From Paraglaciecola sp. MB-3u-78 (lineage in GTDB: Bacteria > Pseudomonadota > Gammaproteobacteria > Enterobacterales > Alteromonadaceae), in contig NZ_PJCF01000006.1 in NCBI RefSeq assembly GCF_002835935.1, positions 124,001 to 188,000 on the forward strand: a stretch of 64,000 bases of DNA, in the 5' to 3' direction. Positions 17,805-26,897 of this stretch are shown in pieces (position 1 is the stretch's first letter; the number at the start of each line of letters is the position of its first letter). The notes under the pieces were generated by a model that did not search any database, was not told where the DNA came from, and saw only the letters and a list, made by a program, of their open reading frames with translations. The translations under genes were made by a program, and so were the position numbers.

Positions 17805-19112
17805 TTATTTTACAAAGCCTTCATTCAGAACTGTCACTTCACGTTGAGGGAATGGAATCGCAATACCGTTGGCTTTAAGCGTTTCAAGGATAATGAGCAG
17901 CAAATCTCCACCTACACGATTTTTACCGTCATCTATACCTTCAATCCAAAACTCAATAAACATATTCACACCGTTATCACCAAAGCTATCAATTTCACAA
18001 TCTGGCCGTTCTTCGAATGGTACATCCATACCACTGATAACCTGAGGATGTTCTGCAACCGCCTCTTTAATAATCTCTACCATTGCACGCACATCAGTGG
18101 CATAAGCAACACTGAAATCCACTCTATAACGTTGTTTGGGATCTTTATGAGTCCAATTAATAAGCAGCGAAGAAATAAATACTTCATTCGGGACTAAGAT
18201 ATCTTTACCGTCATAAGTTTCTAGTACCGCATGACGCATTTTAAACTCTCGGACAAATCCTTTTTTCCCGTCTTCCAGCTCGACAAAATCACCAATTGTC
18301 AGTGATTTATCTAATAAGATGATGATCCCAGAGATAAAGTTTGAAGCAATTGATTGCAAGCCTAATCCTAAACCGACACCGACAGCCCCACCAAATACGG
18401 CCAAAGCAGTTAGGTTAACTCCCATAATGTTAAGCAACAATATGAAAACAACGCAGAAAAGACCTACCTCAAATAATTTGGTAAATACTTCACGGGTGCT
18501 TATATCAAGTTTGTGTTGGTTACGAATGATATCTTTACCCACATTGTTGGATGCACGCCCAAGCCAGAAGAGAAGGGCCCCAAAGAACAATACTCGTGCA
18601 AGTCCATATAGGGTGACCTGGATATTGCCAACAGTAAGAGAAATTTCTTCAAGTACTTTGATAAAAACAGGAAGTACATCTAAAAGATGTAGCAAAAGAA
18701 TAGGCAGTCCTACCCAGCGAAACAATGCGGACATAAAAGTACTAGTGACAAATTCTTTGATAATAGAATAGACAAATAGCAATACTGCGATAGTGAGAGC
18801 GGCATTGATCAGCCACACTGAATATAAGGACGCCTCTCCCACAGAAAGTGAAATCCGCAGCAGCACGATAGCAACAAGGGGGTAAACGATACTGCCGAGC
18901 CTAGAAAGTATGCTGCCAAGTGGGTGCCCGATGGAGCTGGATTTTTTGTTGGCTAACAAGCTTCTTTTAATAGTTTTGGCATATATCCAGTAAGCAGCGA
19001 AATAACTCACCATAATTACAGTTGCTTGAATGTAAGTCGATGTTTCACTTAACTGCGACTGAGCTAATAGCCAAAGTTCATGAAACTTGTTAGCAAAAAA
19101 TTCTAGGTTCAT
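17805..19112 (-). CDS. Large MscS-family mechanosensitive channel
   Basis: 435 residues. Extra N-terminal TMs (about 25-45, 70-90, 98-118, 125-150, 165-185) precede the canonical MscS core: TM3 LAVFGGAVGVGLGLGLQSIASNFISG (Gly/Ala-rich, very typical), signature LDKSLTIGDFVELEDGKKGFVREF, beta domain, and C-terminal IPFPQREVTV. Medium-size MscS relatives of this layout are widespread; the role is tension-gated solute release or small-ion permeability. Single gene, facing the exchanger gene with only 25 bases between stop codons. Confidence 0.92.
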   Translation of the reverse strand: MNLEFFANKFHELWLLAQSQLSETSTYIQATVIMVSYFAAYWIYAKTIKRSLLANKKSSSIGHPLGSILSRLGSIVYPLVAIVLLRISLSVGEASLYSVWLINAALTIAVLLFVYSIIKEFVTSTFMSALFRWVGLPILLLHLLDVLPVFIKVLEEISLTVGNIQVTLYGLARVLFFGALLFWLGRASNNVGKDIIRNQHKLDISTREVFTKLFEVGLFCVVFILLLNIMGVNLTALAVFGGAVGVGLGLGLQSIASNFISGIIILLDKSLTIGDFVELEDGKKGFVREFKMRHAVLETYDGKDILVPNEVFISSLLINWTHKDPKQRYRVDFSVAYATDVRAMVEIIKEAVAEHPQVISGMDVPFEERPDCEIDSFGDNGVNMFIEFWIEGIDDGKNRVGGDLLLIILETLKANGIAIPFPQREVTVLNEGFVK

Positions 19113-19319
19113 CGTTTAATCCTGTTTTTATTCTATCTACAAATCTAATATGGCCCAAGAGAATACCGATCTACCAGACTTTTTCGAATACTAAAAAAAT
19201 GATATTTATCGCTTTTAAGTGAGTGAAAACCTAGGCTTTATTCAAAATGTTACTGCAAACTAATGGTTATTAAACAATCATAAATTTGGCACAACTGCAC
19301 CGTTTCTTCGTCAGGGTTA

Positions 19320-19808
19320 CTAACCTTGCCATTGGGGTATGTATATAATGGAAATTATGTGCCATTCCTTGATACCATTGGGCGTTTTTACAGCAACTAT
19401 GTCGTCGACTTCTTTCTTCAATAAAGCCCTAGCCATAGGAGAGTCGATAGAAATATACCCAATAGCATCACCGTAAATTTCTTCTGGGCCGACAATTCGA
19501 AACTTTTTTACTTCCCCGGTCTCATTTTTAATCTCAACCCAAGCACCAAAAAACACTCTACCTTCCTGTTCCTTTGAATAATTGATGATTTTTAGCTCAG
19601 GCAATAGCTTTCTAAGAAATCGAACACGGCGATCAATTTCCCTTAATTTTCTTTTATTATATTGATAATCTGCGTTTTCACTCCTGTCTCCAAGGCTTGC
19701 AGCCCAAGTTACAATTTTGGTGATTTCAGGTCTTTGTTTAAGCCATATTTCTTCATGTTCGTCATGAAGCTTTTTATACCCTTCAGGTGTTATCAGTTTT
19801 GTTTTCAA
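19320..19808 (-). CDS. greB: Transcript cleavage/elongation factor GreB
   Basis: 162 residues, matching E. coli GreB closely: an N-terminal coiled coil with WAASLGDRSENADYQYNKRKLREIDRRVRFL (the acidic tip ENAD region inserts in the RNA polymerase secondary channel), then a globular domain with GRVFFGAWVEI and YISIDSPMARALLKKEV. It rescues backtracked polymerase by stimulating transcript cleavage. Stands alone. Confidence 0.96.
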   Translation of the reverse strand: MKTKLITPEGYKKLHDEHEEIWLKQRPEITKIVTWAASLGDRSENADYQYNKRKLREIDRRVRFLRKLLPELKIINYSKEQEGRVFFGAWVEIKNETGEVKKFRIVGPEEIYGDAIGYISIDSPMARALLKKEVDDIVAVKTPNGIKEWHIISIIYIPQWQG

Positions 19809-20371
19809 GCCTGAACCTTTCTTAAAATATTTGCGTGTAATTGTTGATGTAACATCGTTCTAACGGGAATGATAAGCTTATCAATAGGTGAAATTCTATG
19901 CTTAATTTTAAATGAATGGAATCTTACATCTTCCTTCTTTTATTCAATTACATTATGAGAATACAAATCAGTAGCGATTTACCCTTATATTGAGTATTGA
20001 TTGGCGAGGTGGAAGACAAAGAAGTAAAAGTTGCCACATCAAGTGGGAATAAAAACTATTTTTTTAGTGTAATTTATTACAAAAAAAGTCGAAGTTAACC
20101 ATGTGAAAATATGGTTATCGACTATGCTTAATATTAATCAAAGTGAAGTTACGTTATTGGTCAATAATCACTACTAAGTCTCATATGAGAAACACTTTGA
20201 GGAACCTAGCGTAAAAAAGAGTTGCCCTTTTTTTCGCCCTTTATTGAGTCAACTGAAATTAAGAGAGTAAGTCATACTACCTTTAAACACGGCAACACAT
20301 GATTTGAGGTAAATATCGACATCCAAATATATAAAGTTGAAACAGTATTTAGTCGAAAAGACAATATATTA
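19809..20371. other. Gene-free interval upstream of a candidate sRNA
   Basis: About 560 bases after greB with no convincing ORF. A short A-run/T-run hairpin-like sequence (AAAAAAGAGTTGCCC then TTTTTTTCGCCC) occurs near 20213-20240. Nothing else recognised. Confidence 0.4.
20337..20365 (+). promoter_or_regulatory. Possible sigma-70 promoter for the candidate sRNA
   Basis: TTGAAA (20337-20342) and GACAAT (20360-20365) are separated by 17 bases, predicting a start near 20372. Four of six -10 bases and five of six -35 bases match the consensus. Confidence 0.35.
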
Positions 20372-20510
20372 CAGTTTAAATCACCTGGTTAGTCCGGGAT
20401 AAACAGCCCTTTTAAGGGCTACAGAGTAAGGGAATAAGGTTCAGCACGGAGAATAGCTGATTATCATTATGATAAAGTGAAGCCGGCCACGGTAACGTGA
20501 TCGGCTTTTT
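20372..20510 (+). ncRNA. Candidate small RNA ending at an intrinsic terminator
   Basis: A strong plus-strand terminator at 20481-20510 has no protein gene in front of it. Upstream, the interval holds stacked hairpins: AGCCC..GGGCT (20405-20420), CAGC..GCTG near 20442-20459, and the 15-base palindrome TTATCATTATGATAA (20461-20475). With the possible promoter at 20337-20365 this predicts a transcript of about 140 nt. No known sRNA family was recognised with confidence. fkpA converges from the other side. Confidence 0.45.
20481..20510 (+). terminator. Intrinsic terminator with GTAA tetraloop
   Basis: AGCCG pairs with CGGCT and CACG with CGTG around a GTAA (GNRA-type) tetraloop, with one wobble and one mismatch between, followed by TTTTT. 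Oriented for plus-strand transcription. Confidence 0.75.
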
Positions 20511-20538
20511 ATTGGATGTTAGTAAATAGTGTATTAAA

Positions 20539-21303
20539 TTAAAACTCAGGTTCTCTAGTTGCTGGTTTACCTTTATGGATGATTTCAAGTAATTCCACTT
20601 CAAATATTAAGGTTGAATGACCAGTGATTTCACCAGTCGAACGGCCTCCATATGCTAAGTCTGAAGGCACATAAAACTTGTACTTTGCTCCCGTATTCAT
20701 TAGTTGAACTCCTTCAGTCCAGCCTTTAATTACACGATTTAGCGGAAAGCTTGCAGGTTTATTACGTGAATAAGACGAATCAAACTCTGTGCCGTCTAAC
20801 AGTGTGCCAAGGTAGTGTACTTTTACTGTATCGGTAGCTTTAGGTTTGCTGCCCTCACCCTTTTTTAGTACCTCGTACTGTAAGCCTGAATCAGTGACAA
20901 TGACGACAGCACGCTTTGCATTATTGCTTAAAAATGCTAAACCTAATGCTTTATTTTCCTCACCCATCAGGGCTTTAAGCGCAGCTTTTTTTTCCTGCAC
21001 TAGGCGTTCAACAAAGCGATTGATTGATTGAATTTCTTTTTTTTCTAATTGTGATTGGCCTTGTAAGGCTGCAATAAATCCTTTTACTAACAAGTTTTGG
21101 TCGTATTCAACCCCAACTTCTTTTTGATTCGCTATTTTACTTTCTATAATTTGACCCATACTAGCGCCAATAGCATAAGAGTGTTTTTGTTGTTCTGTAT
21201 CAAGGACTAATATTTCTACTTTCATAGGATCAACCGCTGGTGGCTGACAAGCACTTAAGGTTAAAGCACAGACCATCAACATTGTGACTGAGGCCTTTTT
21301 CAT
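20539..21303 (-). CDS. fkpA: FKBP-type peptidyl-prolyl isomerase, FkpA-like lipoprotein
   Basis: 254 residues: lipoprotein signal ending at LSAC (Cys19), an N-terminal helical dimerisation region (about 40-130, YAIGASMGQIIESKI) and a C-terminal FKBP domain (about 140-240) with VKVHYLGTLLDGTEFDSSY, VIKGWTEGVQLMNTGAKYKFYVPSDLAYG. It folds or chaperones envelope proteins in the periplasm. The lipobox indicates membrane anchoring, unlike soluble E. coli FkpA. GGAGAA precedes the ATG. slyX lies nearby, as in E. coli. Confidence 0.92.
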   Translation of the reverse strand: MKKASVTMLMVCALTLSACQPPAVDPMKVEILVLDTEQQKHSYAIGASMGQIIESKIANQKEVGVEYDQNLLVKGFIAALQGQSQLEKKEIQSINRFVERLVQEKKAALKALMGEENKALGLAFLSNNAKRAVVIVTDSGLQYEVLKKGEGSKPKATDTVKVHYLGTLLDGTEFDSSYSRNKPASFPLNRVIKGWTEGVQLMNTGAKYKFYVPSDLAYGGRSTGEITGHSTLIFEVELLEIIHKGKPATREPEF

Positions 21304-21380
21304 TATAATTCTCCAACTAGCAGTATGTGATTGGTAAGCAAACGCTTATACTAAACGTCATAAGGTAAAAGAGAAACCCA

Positions 21381-22370
21381 TTGAGTAAACCTATTAAAAT
21401 CATCTATTTTGTTATATCGATAAGTGCCATGACACTTATCGCCTGTAGTGGTTCAAGTGATGTGCCTATTAGTTCATTTCGCCATGCTGAGGGGGGGTCA
21501 CATGCCTCCCACATCTCTGCAGACAATACAATTGCGGTTGTTTCTACTATTGAAAATGGCATTACTGTCTGGGATTTGACTACTAACGAACACCGATATG
21601 TATGGCGACATCAAGATGATGGCAGTAATTCAGTGACCAATATTCATATTGCCTTTGATAATTCATATGTTGTGACTGCTGACAGGGAAGCATTTGCGTT
21701 GTGGAATTTAGACGTTGGTGAGCCAGAGGGTTTTTGGCGAATTGACGAGGCCAGTATTCGAGATATAGCTGTTTCAAATCAAGGGCGAGGCATTTTGGTA
21801 GGGCGCGGCAATGGCAAAGTGATGTTTTTTGAGCCTAAAACAGGAAGGCGATTAGAGTTCTTAGGCCACCAAGAGAAAATTAATAGTGTGGATATTTCAC
21901 CTAATGGTTTTTATGCATTAACAGGTGGCAACGATTATTTAGCCTATCTGTGGGATACACGCACTGGCCAAGTTGTCCATAAGTTTGACCACCCCAGCAG
22001 AGTCACTAAAGTATCACTAGATGATCAAGGACGTTACGCATTTACAGCTGACAGTAAGCGTGATGCAAGAGTCTGGGACTTAGTTACAGGTAAAGAAGTC
22101 AGTAACTTACAATATTCGGCAAGACAGCTGATATTCACCACAGCCGTATTTTCGGATGATGGTAAGTACTTACTAACAGGATCGCCATCAAGAAGAATCA
22201 ATCGCTGGGATGTAAAAACAGGAAAAGAACTAAACGAATGGCGCGTTTCAGCTCGTGAAGGTAGCAAACCAGCCTCGGCTGTAGTGCATGATGTGGGCTT
22301 TATTGGTGATAGTGAAATTATTTCAGAAAGCAGCAATGGTTTATTAGAAAAGTGGAAGATAAAAAATTAA
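21381..22370 (+). CDS. WD40-repeat lipoprotein
   Basis: 329 residues from a TTG start, needed because the first internal ATG would cut the signal peptide. Signal ends at LIAC (about residue 22). The rest is WD40-like blades (ITVWDLTTNE, ALWNLDVGE, YLWDTRTGQ, RVWDLVTGK, NRWDVKTGK, EKWKIKN), about seven units, so a complete beta-propeller. Presumably an envelope-attached scaffold; partner unknown. Its stop overlaps the slyX start by one base, so the pair is coupled. It diverges from fkpA. Confidence 0.85.
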   Translation: MSKPIKIIYFVISISAMTLIACSGSSDVPISSFRHAEGGSHASHISADNTIAVVSTIENGITVWDLTTNEHRYVWRHQDDGSNSVTNIHIAFDNSYVVTADREAFALWNLDVGEPEGFWRIDEASIRDIAVSNQGRGILVGRGNGKVMFFEPKTGRRLEFLGHQEKINSVDISPNGFYALTGGNDYLAYLWDTRTGQVVHKFDHPSRVTKVSLDDQGRYAFTADSKRDARVWDLVTGKEVSNLQYSARQLIFTTAVFSDDGKYLLTGSPSRRINRWDVKTGKELNEWRVSAREGSKPASAVVHDVGFIGDSEIISESSNGLLEKWKIKN

Positions 22371-22582
22371 TGAGCACAGTACAGACAGATATCGAACAAT
22401 TACAAATGAAAATGGCTTTTCAAGAAGACACCATAGAAAGCCTCAACCAAGCACTCATATTACAGCAAAAACAAATGGACGACTTGCAATTTCAACTCAA
22501 ACAACTGGTCTCAAAAATGAGTGCCATTGAGCCTAGTGATATGGCCTCCGAAAAAGAGGAAATGCCACCTCCTCATTATTGA
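22370..22582 (+). CDS. slyX: SlyX family protein
   Basis: 70 residues from ATG 22370, which overlaps the preceding stop (TAATG). It is an almost continuous heptad coiled coil (DIEQLQMKMAFQEDTIESLNQAL, QMDDLQFQLKQLVSKM) ending with the family tail PPPHY. Function is unknown; the gene lies beside fkpA in many gammaproteobacteria. A start at GTG 22352 would overlap the upstream gene more and has no support. Confidence 0.93.
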   Translation: MSTVQTDIEQLQMKMAFQEDTIESLNQALILQQKQMDDLQFQLKQLVSKMSAIEPSDMASEKEEMPPPHY

Positions 22583-22606
22583 TTCAGTTAGTTTTATCCA
22601 AAGTAA

Positions 22607-22635
22607 AAAGAAGGCGTTACAGCACAGCCTTCTTT
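22607..22635 (+). terminator. Hairpin terminator after slyX
   Basis: AAAGAAGGC (22607-22615) pairs perfectly with GCCTTCTTT (22627-22635), 11-base loop, 24 bases past the slyX stop. The T-rich 3' arm supports intrinsic termination. Confidence 0.65.
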
Positions 22636-22937
22636 AAATAAGCTAAACCAAAAGACTGAATAGGTTTACAAAGTCGAGTGAAAATCTTTCGAAGGTTTGT
22701 TGGTCACGGGGTCAGGGAACCTTGGATTCACTTTTTTGGTTTGGTTTTTTTCAGAAATGATAGATGACATTGCTTTATGTGTAGTAACTCAAATTTGATC
22801 TGGCAATATTGAATTATGAAGCGTGATATGACCTGACGGTCGGCTGTTGAACGCTCAATCCAAAAGTGCAATTTTTTACTTTCCTTTTATCCGAAATGTG
22901 CCAAAAGCCGAAGTTAGCACGAGAGAATTAGGGCTTG
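22636..22937. other. Gene-free interval between slyX and an outer-membrane protein gene
   Basis: About 300 bases with no ORF. It contains a GGGGTCAGGGAACC string (22708-22721) and TGTGCCAAAAGCCG (near 22899); similar strings recur in the accessory region (a TGTGCCAAAAGCGG string near 29564), so these may be worn repeat fragments. Confidence 0.35.
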
Positions 22938-23489
22938 TTAAAACGTATATCTAATGCCAAAATTCCAAAGTTCGCTATATTGATAGAGTCCATACGAAGC
23001 TTGAGCAGACCAATGTTTTCCAATGTTGTATTCACCTCCAAAATCAACACCAAAATCCGAATCATCTGATACCGTCAAACCACTTAGGTTAGAGCTAAGG
23101 TCTGTAAAAGAAAACGCAGGGGTAGTGAATAGTTTAAAATCGGAATTAAGTTCATAAGAGAATTTGGTTGAAATTCTGACAACGCTATCTAATTCGACAT
23201 CAGCTCTATAGATAATGTCACATAAGGAACAACCTCCACCGACACTATTATCTTCATCTTCGCTAATACCGACACCGTAACTAATTTCAGGCGTTATCGT
23301 TATATTGTCCGAGTAATGGAAGGAGTAACCAGCAACTGCTGCGACAGCATTAACATTGGCATCAAAGAGAGTATTTTTAGTCTTAACTTCTTTCTCAAGA
23401 TTTATGTAATCAACGCCAAAAGTAAAGTCAGCAAGTGATTGGTTTGACAATATGAAGAGGGAAAGACCTAAGCCTAGAGCTTTTTTCAT
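22938..23489 (-). CDS. Small outer-membrane beta-barrel protein
   Basis: 183 residues: signal peptide ending LADFTFG (cleaved about residue 20) followed by alternating beta-strands and a terminal strand ending in aromatic YTF, the usual BAM recognition end. A loop carries CSLC, a likely disulfide. Typical of eight-stranded OmpW/OmpX-size barrels, but the family was not identified. Monocistronic, antisense to slyX. Confidence 0.7.
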   Translation of the reverse strand: MKKALGLGLSLFILSNQSLADFTFGVDYINLEKEVKTKNTLFDANVNAVAAVAGYSFHYSDNITITPEISYGVGISEDEDNSVGGGCSLCDIIYRADVELDSVVRISTKFSYELNSDFKLFTTPAFSFTDLSSNLSGLTVSDDSDFGVDFGGEYNIGKHWSAQASYGLYQYSELWNFGIRYTF

Positions 23490-23750
23490 TTGAGAATACC
23501 CTTATCAACTTTTATTATTTTATAAACGACCGTAATTTGCTCATACCCGTCTGTCATGGTAAGTCAGAACTTACAATTTTCATGCGTCAGGTCGAATATG
23601 AGCTAGTACACTTTATGGCTAATGTTTAGTGTGAAACAAGGGGAAGAATAAACAGATTGATGTTATGTTCAAATTATTCAATCAAAAAGAACACTAAGCA
23701 TAACTAAGTCTTAGCGACCCGTTAAGATGCCATGCACTATTACTAAAAAA

Positions 23751-23957
23751 CTACTCCGGCTTAAACACCCCAATCACATTTCCACCAGAACGAGAAGCTT
23801 TGGCCACTTTTTTATCTGTTTGGGACTCTGAATAATGACACTTCACACACTCTAATTTTTCAACGTTATTTTCAAAATATAGCATTATGGTGTCCAGTGC
23901 GCGGCACTTTGGGCAGTTTGCCCCAGCGACGAATCGTTTTTTTATTTTATTAACCAT
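23751..23957 (-). CDS. yheV: YheV family zinc-ribbon protein
   Basis: 68 residues closely resembling E. coli YheV: KKRFVAGANCPKCRALDTI, then LECVKCHYSE and the end VIGVFKPE. Two CxxC pairs make a zinc ribbon. Function unknown. It diverges from the ABC-F gene yheS with about 137 bases between, the same association as in enterobacteria. Confidence 0.93.
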   Translation of the reverse strand: MVNKIKKRFVAGANCPKCRALDTIMLYFENNVEKLECVKCHYSESQTDKKVAKASRSGGNVIGVFKPE

Positions 23958-24094
23958 GGTTTAAGACATTTTTTCGGTTCATCATCTTGTTATGATACTC
24001 CCATTCAAATTTGAGTGTTATCTCGTTTTAGTTTAAGTGCAACTAACAACAGAGCATATGCTTAAGATAGCTAAAAAGTTCATAACAGGTTTTC

Positions 24095-26017
24095 ATGATC
24101 CAATTTTCAAATGTTTCGTTAATGCGTGGTAGTAAAGTATTGCTGCGAGATGCCAATGCTGTTGTATATCCTGGCCATAAAGCAGGCCTGATTGGCGCTA
24201 ATGGTTGTGGTAAGTCCACCTTATTTGCTTTGATAAAGGGGGAGCTACATACCGAGCAAGGGGATTTTAATATTCCTAAAAATTGGCAAATCGTCTCGGT
24301 CGCCCAAGAAACGCCTGCCGTTGAGCGCTCAGCTTTGGATTATGTGATTGACGGTGATAAACAATACAGAAAACTACAAACACAACTAGTTGACGCAGAA
24401 CAAGCCCACAACGGCGAACAAATTGCTGTTTTACATGGTTCTTTAGAACAAGTGGGTGCTTATGATATTGATGCCCGTGCCGCGACAATTTTAGCCGGCC
24501 TAGGTTTTGCCAATGACGTAATGACAAACCCTGTTTCTGCCTTTTCTGGTGGTTGGCGAATGCGTTTGAATCTAGCTCAAGCATTACTTTGTCATTCAGA
24601 TTTATTGTTGTTAGATGAACCCACTAACCACCTCGATTTAGATGCGGTCATTTGGTTAGAAAAATGGCTACAGCGCTATGCTGGTACCTTGATGTTGATC
24701 TCTCACGATAAGTCTTTTTTGGACAGTACAGTGAATGAAATTATCAGTGTTGAGTCCCAGCAACTTATTAGTTATACGGGTAATTACGATGCTTACGAAA
24801 AACAGCGTGCCGAACGTTTACGTTTAAAAAGTTTGCAATATTCAAAGCAACAAGATCAAATTGCGCACCTCGAATCTTTTATTAATCGATTTGGTGCGAA
24901 GGCAAGTAAAGCTAAACAGGCGCAGAGCCGCGTAAAACAATTGGCAAAGATGGAATCCTTGCTACCTGTGATGGCCGCTTCCGAATTTAGTTTTACATTT
25001 TTTACCCCTCCCAAGTTACCTAATCCACTCATCAAGATGGAGCAGGTAAAAGTAGGTTATGGCGATACTATTATTCTAGAAAAATTGCATTTGAATCTAG
25101 TACCAGGTAGCCGTATTGGCTTATTAGGTAAAAACGGCGCAGGTAAATCTACCTTAATCAAATTGTTAGCCGGCGAAAAGTCACCCATGGAAGGCTTGTA
25201 CGAAACCTCAGCTGGGTTACGTATAGGTTATTTTGCACAACATCAATTAGAGTTTTTACGTGGTGACGATTCGCCCATCGCCCATCTGCAAAGGTTAGAT
25301 AAAAAAGCTACCGAGCAAAACCTCAGAGATTATTTAGGCGGTTTTGGTTTTCGAGGTGATAATGCGTTAAGCAAAGTAGAGCCCATGTCTGGGGGGGAAA
25401 AAGCCCGTTTAGTCTTAGCGCTAACTGTCTATCAAAAACCTAACCTGTTGTTGCTGGATGAGCCCACCAACCACTTAGACTTAGATATGCGCCATGCGCT
25501 GAATATTGCGCTACAAGGTTTTGAAGGTGCCATGGTATTGATATCACATGATAGGTTTTTGCTGACTTCGGTCTGTGATGACTTTTATTTGGTGGATTCA
25601 AAACAGGTGCAAGCCTTTGATGGTGACTTAGATGATTACAAAGATTGGATCCTTAAAGGCGATAAAAGCGGTGATAAAGGCACTAACGCAGACAGCGACA
25701 AAACCACTGTTAAGCCAGATCGTAAAAACACTAAACGTTTAGAAGCAGAATTTAGGCAGGCCACTAAGCCACTAAGGAAAACCATAGAAAAACACGAAAA
25801 CACTATGGCTGCCGCTCAAACAAAACTAGAAGCTCTCGAGCAGCAACTTAGTGATACTGAGTTATATAATGCCGAAAATAAAACTCAACTCAAACAAGTG
25901 TTAACTGAACAAGCCAACCATAAATCTACTCTTGAAGACGCAGAAATGTATTGGCTCGAAGCTCAGGAAGAGTTAGAAATTAAACAAAAGGAATTTGAGC
26001 TAGAAAGTATTGGCTAA
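24095..26017 (+). CDS. yheS: ABC-F ATPase, YheS-like
   Basis: 640 residues with two ABC domains: Walker A GANGCGKST (about 34-42) and GKNGAGKST (about 348-356), signatures SGGWRMRLNLAQALL and SGGEKARLVLAL, and Walker B LLLLDEPTNHLDLD twice. The linker between domains and the coiled C-terminal tail (about 545-640) fit YheS. No TM domain, so it is a ribosome-associated translation factor rather than a transporter. ATP hydrolysis Glu are present in both halves. Confidence 0.95.
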   Translation: MIQFSNVSLMRGSKVLLRDANAVVYPGHKAGLIGANGCGKSTLFALIKGELHTEQGDFNIPKNWQIVSVAQETPAVERSALDYVIDGDKQYRKLQTQLVDAEQAHNGEQIAVLHGSLEQVGAYDIDARAATILAGLGFANDVMTNPVSAFSGGWRMRLNLAQALLCHSDLLLLDEPTNHLDLDAVIWLEKWLQRYAGTLMLISHDKSFLDSTVNEIISVESQQLISYTGNYDAYEKQRAERLRLKSLQYSKQQDQIAHLESFINRFGAKASKAKQAQSRVKQLAKMESLLPVMAASEFSFTFFTPPKLPNPLIKMEQVKVGYGDTIILEKLHLNLVPGSRIGLLGKNGAGKSTLIKLLAGEKSPMEGLYETSAGLRIGYFAQHQLEFLRGDDSPIAHLQRLDKKATEQNLRDYLGGFGFRGDNALSKVEPMSGGEKARLVLALTVYQKPNLLLLDEPTNHLDLDMRHALNIALQGFEGAMVLISHDRFLLTSVCDDFYLVDSKQVQAFDGDLDDYKDWILKGDKSGDKGTNADSDKTTVKPDRKNTKRLEAEFRQATKPLRKTIEKHENTMAAAQTKLEALEQQLSDTELYNAENKTQLKQVLTEQANHKSTLEDAEMYWLEAQEELEIKQKEFELESIG

Positions 26018-26050
26018 TCTTATGTTTATTGGACTCCCATAAACACGGAT

Positions 26051-26251
26051 AGCCCTATTGTTGGTTATCACAAGGATGAAGAAAATGATTGGGTGGCTGA
26101 GTTAGCCTGCGTCCATTTGCAACATGTCAGACATAACCCACCTTGGGTAAGCCGCCCTTGGGTCATCACGGTGGATGGCCGAAAATCAATGCTAGGCCAT
26201 AAACTGCCATGCAAAAAGTGTGATTTGAATGCTCCTGTGGATACAATTTAG
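26051..26251 (+). pseudogene. DUF3565 protein gene without a recognisable start codon
   Basis: The frame from the yheS stop to a TAG at 26249-26251 has no ATG/GTG/TTG at the proper place but reads SPIVGYHKDEENDWVAELAC, then LQHVRHNPPW, RPWVITVDGRKSMLGH and CKKCDLNAPVD, a nearly full-length DUF3565 domain. The usual C-G-H is C-V-H here. An ATG at 26022 is out of frame and stops after six codons. Either the start was lost by mutation or a rare start (ATT 26057, ATA 26039) is used. Confidence 0.65.
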
Positions 26252-26897
26252 GGAAAGTTAGAGCTAAATTTTTTACCACCGAGAGACTGCGGACACAGAA
26301 AAAAGCTAGTTGGTTCTTCTTAATTTAGTCTGCTACTCAAAAACGCGCTAAAGGTGATTGTTATAGTTAGTCACGACTCACTGATTGGCAAATAAGTGCC
26401 CAGGCTATGTGAAATTCAAGATTGAATGGGATGGCGTTGCACTTTTTTATGATAAATATTCTCCACAACAGGTGATTATCTGACCAAAATTACAACTAAA
26501 AAACCCCACCAAGCTTGGAAGTTGCGATTTTTTACACAGCCTGTGCCATAACCGGCCGTTCTCCCTACTGTCATAATTATTTATAAGTTTTTGGAGTCGC
26601 TAAGGCGCAATGTGCCCACAAGAGGTAGTTAAAGCAGTTATTTATTAGATAGTGACTAGATAACCGGGTGGTCTTTACACTTAGATGGGGAAGGTATCTG
26701 AAGTAGGGCTAAACTTGGCGCTAAACATTCAGTAGCTAATACTCTTTTTGTAGCATAACAATGGTATTTCTGATCGCCAAAAAGGGTAAACAGGACATAC
26801 TAGGGCAATGATGGTAGACAAACATTTGATTGTGGGTAGTTACAGCAATAGCAGTATATTTAGTATAACTGTATTACTACAGTCGCCGGCTAGCTAT
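26252..26897. other. Gene-free interval with one inverted-repeat element
   Basis: About 650 bases between the DUF3565 remnant and the reductase gene, no supported ORF. It holds the MITE-like element at 26396-26547; the rest has many stops in all frames and shows no recognised RNA. Confidence 0.45.
26396..26547. repeat. MITE-like element with GGCACAGGCTGTGT-type ends and ATAA flanks
   Basis: The left end TGCCCAGGCTATGTGAAA (26397 on) and the complement of the right end, GGCACAGGCTGTGTAAAA, agree at 14 of 18 positions. ATAA flanks both sides (26392-26395 and 26548-26551). About 152 bases, no ORF. Consistent with a small non-autonomous element, old enough to have diverged. Confidence 0.45.

Noticed and set aside
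18319-18771. 150-codon plus-strand ORF inside the large MscS gene
   Set aside because: Antisense shadow; composition follows the real gene's codon positions and no motif appears.
20461-20475. TTATCATTATGATAA as a Fur box
   Set aside because: It is palindromic but its halves do not fit the GATAATGAT-type Fur consensus and it lies inside the candidate RNA, where a hairpin explains it.
24276-24584. 102-codon minus-strand ORF inside yheS
   Set aside because: Antisense shadow of a strongly coding ABC-F gene.
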